A DNA stretch of 50,922 bases from Candidatus Saccharibacteria bacterium HGW-Saccharibacteria-1 (lineage in GTDB: Bacteria > Patescibacteriota > Saccharimonadia > Saccharimonadales > Saccharimonadaceae), in NCBI GenBank assembly GCA_002839415.1, contig PGXZ01000008.1:1-50922 (forward strand), written 5' to 3'. The notes under the pieces are model-generated. The model searched no databases and was not told where the DNA came from. It saw only the letters and a program-made list of their open reading frames with translations. Of this stretch, positions 18,577 through 26,426 are shown piece after piece. Both the position numbers and the translations under genes were made by a program. Within the stretch, counting starts at the first letter, position 1; the number at the start of each line of letters is the position of its first letter.

Positions 18577-19038
18577 CTAAGAGCTAGCCTGAGCGATAGT
18601 CAATTTACGATCACGACCCTCACCCTCTGATGAGGTATGGATATCGCTATATTCGCCTGCAACCTGATGAACAATTCGCCTATCGGCCGCATTCATGCTT
18701 ACCACGCGTGAATCACCGGTTCGTCGGACTTCTTCTACCCATTCACGTGCTTGTTTAGCTATTCGATCAGCTCGTTGCTTTTTATAATCGGCAATATCAA
18801 TATTAACCCTAGTCAGTTCAGCCTCTTTGTTGCGTAAAATGGTTGAAACGATATATTGTAAACTTCTTAGCGTTTCGGCGTTGCGACCAATCAATAAACT
18901 ATTTAGTTCGTTTGAAGGGACGGAGAGTTCAATCACATCCTCATCACAAGTTGACGAAACAGTAATATTAGCCCCGAAAAATGATAGTAAATCCTCGAGA
19001 TATTTTTGTGCAAATTGGACTGATTCTTCTCTATTCAT
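18577..19038 (-). CDS. jag: Jag/KhpB RNA-binding protein (KH and R3H domains)
   Basis: 153 residues. The KH core includes LLIGRNAETLRSLQYIVSTIL (about 47-67). The R3H domain carries the R-x3-H pair in ADRRIVHQVAGEY (about 122-134). The N-terminal Jag domain of longer homologues is shortened here. It lies 11 nt downstream of yidC with AGGAG before its ATG, the usual yidC-jag order near the origin. In Gram-positive bacteria KhpB binds RNA and affects cell-wall synthesis and division. Confidence 0.92.
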   Translation of the reverse strand: MNREESVQFAQKYLEDLLSFFGANITVSSTCDEDVIELSVPSNELNSLLIGRNAETLRSLQYIVSTILRNKEAELTRVNIDIADYKKQRADRIAKQAREWVEEVRRTGDSRVVSMNAADRRIVHQVAGEYSDIHTSSEGEGRDRKLTIAQASS

Positions 19039-19049
19039 AAATTCTCCTT

Positions 19050-20000
19050 TTATTTACTCTTTTTAGCGGTCGTATCCTTGGCGGTAATCCGGGTAATATT
19101 ACCCTCTTGAGCTTGTTTAGCTCTTGCCTTCGCTGTCGCTTTTTTTCCTTGACCCATATCAGCCTTGTCAGCAATTTCAATCATTTCTTCAGCATCTTGT
19201 TTTAGAATGCTACGTTGTTGGATAACCGCGACAAGGTTAGATACAGTATAATAGAGCGCCAGTGCACCTGGCAAGCTTATCATCACAAAGAACATCATTA
19301 TTGGCAAAAACTTCATCATTTTATTCATGACGATAGCATTCATTTCACTTTGGTCAGCCTCTTTGCCGTCAGCAGCTTCACTTAAGATATCGCGCAGGCG
19401 CTTTTCGGAACCCTGCTTTGGCATAGTTTGTTTCGACATTATATATTGCGTAATGACCGCTACCACTGCCAAGATAAACAAAGCAATATTGATAGCGAAT
19501 GGATTAGTTGAAATAGCTTTTTGAGTTAAATCAATAAAACCAAAAAAATCCATATTAAAACTACTTGGATTTGCAATCAATTCTTTAACTGGCCCAAGAT
19601 TTAACATAAAACCATAAGTATATTTAGCAACTTGGTCAATATGTAGCGTAAAAATCTGAATCACCTGATAAAGGGCAATAAAAATCGGCAATTGGATGAA
19701 CAATATACCAATTGATCGGAACGGGCTAATATCATGCTGCTTATAAAGCTCCATCATCTGGACACTTTCAGCTTGGCGATTACCCTTGGTTCGTTTCTTG
19801 ATTTTAGCCAGCTCTGGCTGCATTTTCTGCATAGCCTTGGTTTGGTGAAGTTGCTTTTTAACAAGCGGCCACAGGGCAAGGCGAACTAAAATTGTAAATA
19901 TGATAACTGCAATACCAAAATCACCACCTGGTATGAGGCTATATATAAACAAAAGCATGTTAAAAATTGGCTGAACGATTACTATATCAAATATATTCAC
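19050..20000 (-). CDS. yidC: Membrane protein insertase YidC/Oxa1/SpoIIIJ
   Basis: 316 residues with five predicted membrane helices. The conserved groove arginine is R40 in FTILVRLALWPL. A charged cytoplasmic hairpin follows (about 48-95, MQKMQPELAKIKKRTKGN). The tail is basic (GKKATAKARAKQ...), suited to ribosome contact. No large periplasmic domain is present, as in monoderm homologues. It inserts membrane proteins together with or independently of Sec. Order rnpA-yidC-jag is conserved around bacterial origins. Confidence 0.95.
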   Translation of the reverse strand: MNIFDIVIVQPIFNMLLFIYSLIPGGDFGIAVIIFTILVRLALWPLVKKQLHQTKAMQKMQPELAKIKKRTKGNRQAESVQMMELYKQHDISPFRSIGILFIQLPIFIALYQVIQIFTLHIDQVAKYTYGFMLNLGPVKELIANPSSFNMDFFGFIDLTQKAISTNPFAINIALFILAVVAVITQYIMSKQTMPKQGSEKRLRDILSEAADGKEADQSEMNAIVMNKMMKFLPIMMFFVMISLPGALALYYTVSNLVAVIQQRSILKQDAEEMIEIADKADMGQGKKATAKARAKQAQEGNITRITAKDTTAKKSK

Positions 20001-20075
20001 AGAAGAAAAACTCCAAACAAAGGTCTAATTATTTTATTTAAATATTATAGCAGTTTTATCAACTTCTGGATATAT

Positions 20076-20429
20076 CTAAGGAGTTTTTATAACCCCGGCT
20101 TGATCGAGCAATTGCCTGATTTGATTATTTAATTCATCATGCGGAATGGATATAATTTCTCCACAGGAAATAATCAAAACTATATCATAAATTCCGTCTA
20201 TATTAGGAAATTGCAACCTAAGACATTCATAAACTCGTCGTCGAACTCGATTCCTTTTTACGGCGCTTTTTAAAACTTTTTTACTAATAACAACCGCATA
20301 GCGAGAATTCTTGCGGTGTTTATTTTGAGTTATCTTAACTGTTAACAAACGAGCTCGAAGAGCTTTGCCGTTTTTATAAACATAACGCAAACTACTATGA
20401 CCATGAAAACGGTTATTAAAAGGAATCAT
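20076..20429 (-). CDS. rnpA: Ribonuclease P protein component
   Basis: 117 residues, normal size. The RNR signature region appears as VISKKVLKSAVKRNRVRRRVYECLR (given here only as a landmark, about residues 47-70), preceded by a basic N-terminus. It is the protein cofactor of RNase P, which trims tRNA 5' ends. It is separated from rpmH by a strong terminator and has its own TATAAT box 8 nt before the ATG, so the classic rpmH-rnpA co-transcription appears broken here. Confidence 0.95.
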   Translation of the reverse strand: MIPFNNRFHGHSSLRYVYKNGKALRARLLTVKITQNKHRKNSRYAVVISKKVLKSAVKRNRVRRRVYECLRLQFPNIDGIYDIVLIISCGEIISIPHDELNNQIRQLLDQAGVIKTP

Positions 20430-20437
20430 TGTAATTA

Positions 20438-20443
20438 ATTATA
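20438..20443 (-). promoter_or_regulatory. -10 box (TATAAT) of rnpA, leaderless
   Basis: The complement reads TATAAT with 8 nt to the rnpA ATG and no SD. It is placed just upstream of the rpmH terminator. Confidence 0.45.
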
Positions 20444-20462
20444 CCTTAAATATGATAAGTTT

Positions 20463-20494
20463 AAAAAAACACTGCATACTCTGCAGTGTTTTTT
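20463..20494 (-). terminator. Rho-independent terminator after rpmH
   Basis: AACACTGCA and TGCAGTGTT form a stem around a 5-nt loop, with A- and T-runs on the two sides. It ends rpmH transcripts 3 nt after the stop codon and could work on either strand. Confidence 0.8.
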
Positions 20495-20497
20495 ATA

Positions 20498-20635
20498 TTA
20501 AGCCGTCAACTTTGCACGGCCTTTAATTCGACGTCGCTTTATTACAGCGCGTCCACCCTTGGTTGCAACGCGTGCACGGAAACCGTGTGTACGAGCCCTG
20601 TGTCGAGTGTGTGGTTGGAATGTTCGCTTTGGCAT
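20498..20635 (-). CDS. rpmH: 50S ribosomal protein L34
   Basis: 45 residues beginning [20 protein letters not shown] and ending [12 protein letters not shown], an almost canonical L34 sequence. It lies between a terminator and the origin-side spacer, divergent from dnaA. A TATAAC box only 4 nt before the ATG is too close for a normal start, so its promoter is unclear. Confidence 0.97.
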   Translation of the reverse strand: MPKRTFQPHTRHRARTHGFRARVATKGGRAVIKRRRIKGRAKLTA

Positions 20636-20719
20636 ATCTGTTATAGTTTACCTAAAATACCCCTATTTAGCAAGTTAATTATTTGAATTTAATATAATTG
20701 GATTGTTTAGTATATATTT

Positions 20720-20837
20720 TTATCCCCACAATCATTATATTTATCCACATATTTAACAGAGGTGACAGTAAAATGTGTATAACTGACACCTCTATATTGA
20801 CCTTTTGTACAAATTATTGATTATGGGTTGTGGAAAA
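20720..20837. other. Probable oriC segment with DnaA boxes upstream of dnaA
   Basis: Between rpmH and dnaA I see one perfect DnaA box (TTATCCACA, 20741-20749), near matches TTATCCCCA (20720-20728), TGTGTATAA (20774-20782, complement TTATACACA) and TGTGGAAAA (20829-20837, complement TTTTCCACA), within AT-rich DNA. This is the usual place for an origin and for dnaA autoregulation. Confidence 0.7.
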
Positions 20838-20897
20838 CATCCTTGTTAGGTATAGTTAAAGGTAATAAAGTGTGTTTTTAAGAAGGGTAAAAAGTAT

Positions 20898-22271
20898 ATG
20901 CATCACGCATTGTGGCAAAGTGTGCTAGGGGAAATAGAACTCTCCGTCTCGCATGCAACATTTACGACATGGTTTAAAAACACTGAGTTAGTTGATAAAA
21001 ACGATGCCGGTGTTGTTATATCTGTGCCGAATATTTTTGCCAAGAAACAATTTGAGGTCAAATTCAATGATCAAGTTAAGAGTGTTTTAGCTAAAAATGG
21101 TGTAAATCCTAAACAAATTACTTATATCATCAATACTTCTGGTAAACGCACTCGCCTTAATCGTGAAACAACAGTCGATACGCCTAATAATTCAAGCGCA
21201 CAAACAGCTGATGATTTATTACCGTCAAACAATGCTCAACCAACCCAATCAACTGTCGGTGGCCTCAATCCTCGTTATACTTTTGATAATTTTATAGTTG
21301 GTTCAAGTAATGACCTAGCTTATACTGCTAGCCAAGCCGTAGCTGCTAATCCAGGCATTAAATACAATCCTATTTTTCTATACGGCGGCGTTGGGCTTGG
21401 TAAAACCCACCTTATGCAAGCAATCGGTAATGAGATTATCAATACTAATCCTAAAATGCAGGTTTTATATATCAGCTCAGAAACCTTTGTCAGTGAATTT
21501 CTTGAACATATTAGATTTAAGAAAAAAGGCTTCTCTGAAAAATATCGCAATGTTGATGTTTTGATTATTGATGATATGCAATTTATTGCTGGCAAAGAAA
21601 AAACTCAAGAAGAATTCTTTCACACCTTTAATCACCTACACCAAAATAATAAACAGATCATCATTAGTTCAGATAAACCACCCAAAAGCATTCCAACCCT
21701 AACTGAACGTTTGCGTAGTCGTTTTGAAATGGGCATGTCAATTGATATCCAAATGCCAGATTTTGAAACGCGTTGTGCTATTTTAAACATCAAGGCTTCT
21801 CACTCGGGTATTACACTAAAACAAGAAACAATTGAATACCTAGCGACCAACATTAAAACTAATATTCGTGAACTTGAGGGCGCCTTAAATCAATTATTGG
21901 CCTATGCTGAAATGCGCGGCATCGAACCTGATATATCTACTGCTGAAGGATTATTGGGTAATATTCGTCATTCCAGACCTCAACATATATCTAGTAAACA
22001 AATCATTGATCGTACTGCTAAACACTTCCAAATCGAAGTTAGTGAAATTTGCAGTTCGAAACGTGATAAATATATTGTTGTACCACGACAAATCGCTATG
22101 TATTTACTTCGAAGCGAATTACACCTTAGCTTCCCTAAGATTGCTAATGAATTAGGCCGAAAAGACCACACAACCGCCATTCATTCAGTTGAAAAGATTG
22201 AAAAAGCTATTAAGTTAGACTTCATAATTCGCGAACAAGTATCTTCAATTAGGGAGAAATTATATGCTTAA
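20898..22271 (+). CDS. dnaA: Chromosomal replication initiator DnaA
   Basis: 457 residues. The N-terminal DnaB/SirA-contact domain occupies about 1-80 and a variable linker 85-120. The AAA+ domain follows with Walker A GGVGLGKTH (163-171) and Walker B VLIIDDMQF (221-229). The C-terminal DNA-binding helix-turn-helix carries the signature GRKDHTTA (420-427). It binds TTATCCACA-type boxes, present on both sides of this gene, and opens the origin. The start at 20898 is the only ATG preserving domain I. Confidence 0.98.
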   Translation: MHHALWQSVLGEIELSVSHATFTTWFKNTELVDKNDAGVVISVPNIFAKKQFEVKFNDQVKSVLAKNGVNPKQITYIINTSGKRTRLNRETTVDTPNNSSAQTADDLLPSNNAQPTQSTVGGLNPRYTFDNFIVGSSNDLAYTASQAVAANPGIKYNPIFLYGGVGLGKTHLMQAIGNEIINTNPKMQVLYISSETFVSEFLEHIRFKKKGFSEKYRNVDVLIIDDMQFIAGKEKTQEEFFHTFNHLHQNNKQIIISSDKPPKSIPTLTERLRSRFEMGMSIDIQMPDFETRCAILNIKASHSGITLKQETIEYLATNIKTNIRELEGALNQLLAYAEMRGIEPDISTAEGLLGNIRHSRPQHISSKQIIDRTAKHFQIEVSEICSSKRDKYIVVPRQIAMYLLRSELHLSFPKIANELGRKDHTTAIHSVEKIEKAIKLDFIIREQVSSIREKLYA

Positions 22272-22549
22272 TTCTATAATTTATAGCTGTGTAAAATATG
22301 TGAAAAACTATTGGATTACTGTACGTAAAACTGGTGGTTTATTATCCACCAATATACACGTATTAGTAATTAAACCCACTGACTATGTGTGTAAACCGAT
22401 AGTTTATATGTTTACTATCCCACTACTTTCCACCGAGCTATCCACACGTAAAAATCGCTTATTTAATCTGTTGAATAAAAGTTTTACTCATTATCCACAG
22501 TACCTATTATTAGAGCCATTAAAGGAAAATTAAAAGAAAGGTAATAACA
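22272..22549. other. dnaA-dnaN spacer with DnaA boxes (second half of oriC)
   Basis: The 278-nt spacer carries TTATCCACA (22491-22499), CTATCCACA (22438-22446), TTATCCACC (22342-22350) and TGTGTAAAA (22288-22296, complement TTTTACACA), in AT-rich sequence. A bipartite origin flanking dnaA, as in Bacillus, is a reasonable reading. A short open frame across it looks incidental. Confidence 0.65.
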
Positions 22550-23650
22550 ATGGAATTAATCGTTACTCAAGAAAAACTCACCCGTGCATTATCAGCTGTT
22601 AGCCGAGTAGCTAGTACAAAAACTCAATTACCAATTCTTAGTAATATACTACTTAGGACAGACGGTAATCGATTATTAGTAGCAGCCACCAATTTAGAAA
22701 TTGCCATAACTGAATACATTGGTGCAAAAGTTATTAAACCGGGTGCAATCACAATCCCCGCTCGCTTAATGTCGGAGTTTATTTCTAGTTTGCCGAAAGA
22801 ATCAGTTGAACTTAAAGTAGTAAATTATAATCTACATATTAAAAGCGGAACCTATAAGTCGATTATTAACGGTTTTATTGCGGATGACTTTCCTGAGCTT
22901 CCAACTATTAACGAAACTTCATCAATCCAATACAGTATTAAGATTGAAGATTTTAAACAAGCTGTCTCGCAAACTATAATTACAACTAGTAATGATACTA
23001 CTCGCCCTGTTTTAACAGGTGTTTATTGGCATTCACACGAAGGTCAATTGTATTTAGCAGCCACTGATGGTTATAGGTTATCAGAGCGAAAACTAGTTGA
23101 AACCAAAAGTGAAGTTTCAGCAATTATACCAACTCAAACTTTACAGGAAGTTATTCGGAATATCACCGAAGATGCAGATGAAATTGATATTTTATTTGAT
23201 GAAACCCAGGTAAGGTTTAGAATTAACGAAACAGAGATAATTAGTCGTTTGATTGATGGTAATTTCCCGAATTATCGACAATTAGTACCAGCGTCATCTG
23301 AAACTACAGTCATACTTGGTAAATCTGATTTTGTTCGTATTACAAAAATTGCCGGTTTGTTCGCTCGTGAATCTGGTGGTAGTGTAACTTTAACCGCAGA
23401 TGAGATGAAAAAAACTCTCTCAATTCACTCTATTGCATCTCAGTTTGGTGAAAATACATCAGAGGCTGATGCCGAGGTATCGAGTGATGGTCAAATTACT
23501 TTAAACTCAAGGTATCTAAGTGAAGCCTTATCTGTAGTTGATGGCGACAAAGTTAGCTTTAGTTTTAGTGGCAAGATTGCCCCATGTGTTTTGAAATCTA
23601 TAAACAAAGATTCAAATTATTACCACATTATCATGCCCCTAAAGAGTTAA
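22550..23650 (+). CDS. dnaN: DNA polymerase III sliding clamp (beta subunit)
   Basis: 366 residues with the threefold repeated clamp architecture. It begins MELIVTQEKLTRALSAVSRV, has TDGYRLSERKL in the middle and ends YYHIIMPLKS, close to the family MPM(R/K) ending. It forms the ring that tethers polymerase III to DNA. A GAAAGG site lies 8 nt before the ATG. It follows dnaA and precedes recF by 6 nt, the classic order. Confidence 0.97.
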   Translation: MELIVTQEKLTRALSAVSRVASTKTQLPILSNILLRTDGNRLLVAATNLEIAITEYIGAKVIKPGAITIPARLMSEFISSLPKESVELKVVNYNLHIKSGTYKSIINGFIADDFPELPTINETSSIQYSIKIEDFKQAVSQTIITTSNDTTRPVLTGVYWHSHEGQLYLAATDGYRLSERKLVETKSEVSAIIPTQTLQEVIRNITEDADEIDILFDETQVRFRINETEIISRLIDGNFPNYRQLVPASSETTVILGKSDFVRITKIAGLFARESGGSVTLTADEMKKTLSIHSIASQFGENTSEADAEVSSDGQITLNSRYLSEALSVVDGDKVSFSFSGKIAPCVLKSINKDSNYYHIIMPLKS

Positions 23651-23656
23651 TAACAG

Positions 23657-24694
23657 ATGACGGTGGTAAAAAAGTTATCGGTTCAAAATATTCGATCACA
23701 TGATAACTTCACAATTAAATTATCCCCAACAGTTACGGTAATTACTGGCGACAATGGTAGTGGAAAAACTTCTTTGATTGAAGCATTGTATGTTTCGCTT
23801 CAAGGTAAATCTTTTAAAGGCTCCGACAAAGACATGTTACGATACGAAGCACCCTGGTGGCGCATTGATGTTGAATTTGATGATTTTATAAAGCGGACTA
23901 TTACTTTTAATCCGGAACTTCCGACTGGTAAGAAAAAATTTGTTATCGATGAAAAAACAAATTATCGTTTGCCTGTAAAATCTAAATACCCAGTAGTTTT
24001 GTTTGAACCTGATGACCTCAGGTTGCTGCATGGTTCACCAACTAGGCGACGACAGTTTATTGATATATTTATTAGTCAACTCGATACATTATATTCACAT
24101 AATTTACATAAATACGAGCGCGCCTTAAAGCAGCGTAATAATTTATTAAAAAAACAATTTACAACACGCGATGAATTATTTGTATGGGACGTCGCCCTTA
24201 GTGAGTATGGATCATATATTATTGATAAGCGAATTGCTTTTATTGAAAAAATAAATAGTCAACTAAACGATGCTTATAATATGATTGCAAAATCTAACGA
24301 CACAGTTACGATGCACTACTCACATACTTTCATTGGTGATATAAAACAAAAACTATTAAATGATTTACATGGCCACATGGATAAGGATTCAATAAACGGC
24401 TTTACAAGCACCGGCCCGCATCGACATGATGTATTCTTTCAATTTAACAACTCACCTGCCTTAGACGTCGCCTCACGCGGCGAGGTACGTAGTATTGTAC
24501 TAGCTTTGAAGTTTTTAGAAGTTGATATTATTGAACAGATTACTAATATAAAACCAATTATATTATTGGACGATGTTTTTAGTGAGTTAGATAAAAAACG
24601 CCAAGAGCAATTATTGTTAAATCAAAATCAGACAATAATTACTTCAACCCATTTAGATGTTAAAAATAAATATAATATAATTAATTTAATTTAG
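23657..24694 (+). CDS. recF: DNA replication and repair protein RecF
   Basis: 345 residues. Walker A is GDNGSGKT (31-38), the ABC-type signature is SRGEVRSIVLALK and Walker B is IILLDDVFSELDKKRQ near the C-terminus. It helps load RecA at single-strand gaps. Full length for the family. Its last codons overlap by 4 nt the end of the convergent gene at 24691. Confidence 0.96.
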   Translation: MTVVKKLSVQNIRSHDNFTIKLSPTVTVITGDNGSGKTSLIEALYVSLQGKSFKGSDKDMLRYEAPWWRIDVEFDDFIKRTITFNPELPTGKKKFVIDEKTNYRLPVKSKYPVVLFEPDDLRLLHGSPTRRRQFIDIFISQLDTLYSHNLHKYERALKQRNNLLKKQFTTRDELFVWDVALSEYGSYIIDKRIAFIEKINSQLNDAYNMIAKSNDTVTMHYSHTFIGDIKQKLLNDLHGHMDKDSINGFTSTGPHRHDVFFQFNNSPALDVASRGEVRSIVLALKFLEVDIIEQITNIKPIILLDDVFSELDKKRQEQLLLNQNQTIITSTHLDVKNKYNIINLI

Positions 24695-25215
24695 TTATTA
24701 TAAGATTTATAAACTTGTTTTTGAGTTGTTTTGTCATATAGATACAAAATGATTGAATCGATGTCGTTTATTTCAACCTTTGTATTTAATTTATTCTTTC
24801 TGTTAATAGTTATTTCAAAATTCATCACTCTATTGTCTGTAGTTTTTGGTGAATTATATGAAGCTGTAGTTATACTGATTTCATTAATTGGAGTTTTTTG
24901 AGTTAAGGAGTATTGATTAAAATATGATTTTAATTTATTTAATTGCTTATAGCTTAAACCATGGTCTAATAGAGTTGTAAATCCAAGAAAGGTTATTGTA
25001 TTTGTTGTGTCGGTTTTTTCTTTAGCCTTTCCTGAAGGGCTGCTGACGGTTTCCCCTGAGCCTGGGTCTATGTATGAATTATTGTTTGACTTATCTGAAT
25101 ATATAACGGCTTCTTTTTTATTATTTATGTAATAAAAGATACAAAATAATATAAATAATATAAATATAAATATGGATAATATTATTAACTTTAACTTTAT
25201 TTTGTTACTGCCCAT
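24691..25215 (-). CDS. Membrane-anchored protein of the secretion operon, unknown function
   Basis: 174 residues. A short cytoplasmic tip, one membrane helix (about 9-30), a Ser/Asn-rich linker with DPGSGETVSSPSGK, then a mixed alpha/beta domain of about 110 residues outside. The linker motif is one I associate with Saccharibacterial surface proteins; no enzymatic motif is visible. Its start overlaps the end of the lysozyme/C39 gene by 19 nt, so it is the last gene of the type IV secretion operon. It may be a wall-side accessory subunit. Confidence 0.7.
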   Translation of the reverse strand: MGSNKIKLKLIILSIFIFILFILFCIFYYINNKKEAVIYSDKSNNNSYIDPGSGETVSSPSGKAKEKTDTTNTITFLGFTTLLDHGLSYKQLNKLKSYFNQYSLTQKTPINEISITTASYNSPKTTDNRVMNFEITINRKNKLNTKVEINDIDSIILYLYDKTTQKQVYKSYNN

Positions 25216-26423
25216 ATATTACCCTTGGCTGCGCCATTTAATATTGTATCTGGATCCCATTCGGTTTTACTATTTTCTGCACCCTTAGAACCATTCGAAT
25301 CACCAACTAGCCATTTACCTTCGGCCGTTACGGCTCGAATTACTATATAATGACCTCCGGATGTGAACGGTGCTGAACCTGAACCTGAGGTTATTATTAG
25401 TGCACCTCCCTGTAGAGCTGTATTGATTTCATTTACACTGGCTCCTAATTGAGTAGATTTTAATCCCCAATGCTCACCGACGATAGTTTGAATATTCCAA
25501 TTGCTCCCGTCTATACCGTCATTTGCGGCTGTCCCATTTGCTGCACCATAGGTTGCTGTGTCGTAAGGTGTAACTGTTTGACCGGTTAATGCAGTTATAA
25601 TCATCGCCATAGCTGATGGACCGCAGCCAGATTCGCCAATAGTTGCACTTCCTCCATATGGCTTATCTGCCCATTGTGTATCGTATTGATCATATATTGC
25701 AAATCCATCAATGAAATTTGTTGCTTTGCCTGATTCGGCATTACATGTTGCCGATGATCCACTTGTTGTTGAACCACTACTGTCAGCAATTACAGATTTA
25801 TATTGTTCGTATAACTTTGTACCAGAATCAACTCGTTCTTGAATCATAGAAGCGGTATCGGCTGAACCTTCATAACTACTATGGAAATCAACTGCTGCAT
25901 CTGATATTGTAGTTTTCTCTTTTAAGGTAACTACTCCACCAGCATAATCTTCGGTAAATTCCTTCCAAAACCAATCAAGTTGGAAAGATAGGTCAATCAT
26001 CGATCGACCAGTTTCTTGATGATAAGCGAACATCTTGTCTTGTCTTGTGTAATATGTCCATTGGGCAAGACCGAAGCCATTTCCACTTTCAGGTCGGTAA
26101 TTAGCATCTGTTACATTAGAACCAACTTGAAGAGCGGTTGGATCTAACCCTGACTCTTCGTACCAGTTTCCTATAATCCCAGCTGATTGTATTAATGTTA
26201 AATCTTTACCAACCAAGAACCTAAGTATTTTTTCAGCATTGTCGTTGCCAATCAATTCACCACCACCCGAGCCGCTTTTGCATGCATCGGGGTCATAATA
26301 TAGTATGTCATTTGAAGAATAGAATTGAGAATCAGTTCCGAATACGTTTGACGGTATTATTGAACATAATAAAATTGATATGATACACAGGTATAAATTT
26401 ATTTTTGTTAATATTTTTTTCAT
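25197..26423 (-). CDS. Secreted peptidoglycan hydrolase: lysozyme-like plus C39-like peptidase domains
   Basis: 408 residues. A signal peptide occupies 1-30. A phage-tail-lysozyme-like domain spans about 60-210, with the probable catalytic glutamate in NWYEESGLDP (E89/E90) and FGLAQW. A papain-like C39-type domain spans about 240-408 with Cys267 (ESGCGPSAMA), His358 (GGHYIVIRAV) and Asp375 (VGDSNGS). It is expected outside the membrane, opening the wall for the secretion apparatus as VirB1-type enzymes do, possibly also attacking a host wall. It lies 3 nt after the M15-domain gene in the operon. Confidence 0.85.
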   Translation of the reverse strand: MKKILTKINLYLCIISILLCSIIPSNVFGTDSQFYSSNDILYYDPDACKSGSGGGELIGNDNAEKILRFLVGKDLTLIQSAGIIGNWYEESGLDPTALQVGSNVTDANYRPESGNGFGLAQWTYYTRQDKMFAYHQETGRSMIDLSFQLDWFWKEFTEDYAGGVVTLKEKTTISDAAVDFHSSYEGSADTASMIQERVDSGTKLYEQYKSVIADSSGSTTSGSSATCNAESGKATNFIDGFAIYDQYDTQWADKPYGGSATIGESGCGPSAMAMIITALTGQTVTPYDTATYGAANGTAANDGIDGSNWNIQTIVGEHWGLKSTQLGASVNEINTALQGGALIITSGSGSAPFTSGGHYIVIRAVTAEGKWLVGDSNGSKGAENSKTEWDPDTILNGAAKGNIWAVTK

Positions 26424-26426
26424 ATT

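Noticed and set aside
22264-22533. 89-codon frame between dnaA and dnaN
   Set aside because: It begins inside the dnaA stop region, has no ribosome site of its own and crosses all the DnaA boxes; origin DNA is the better explanation.
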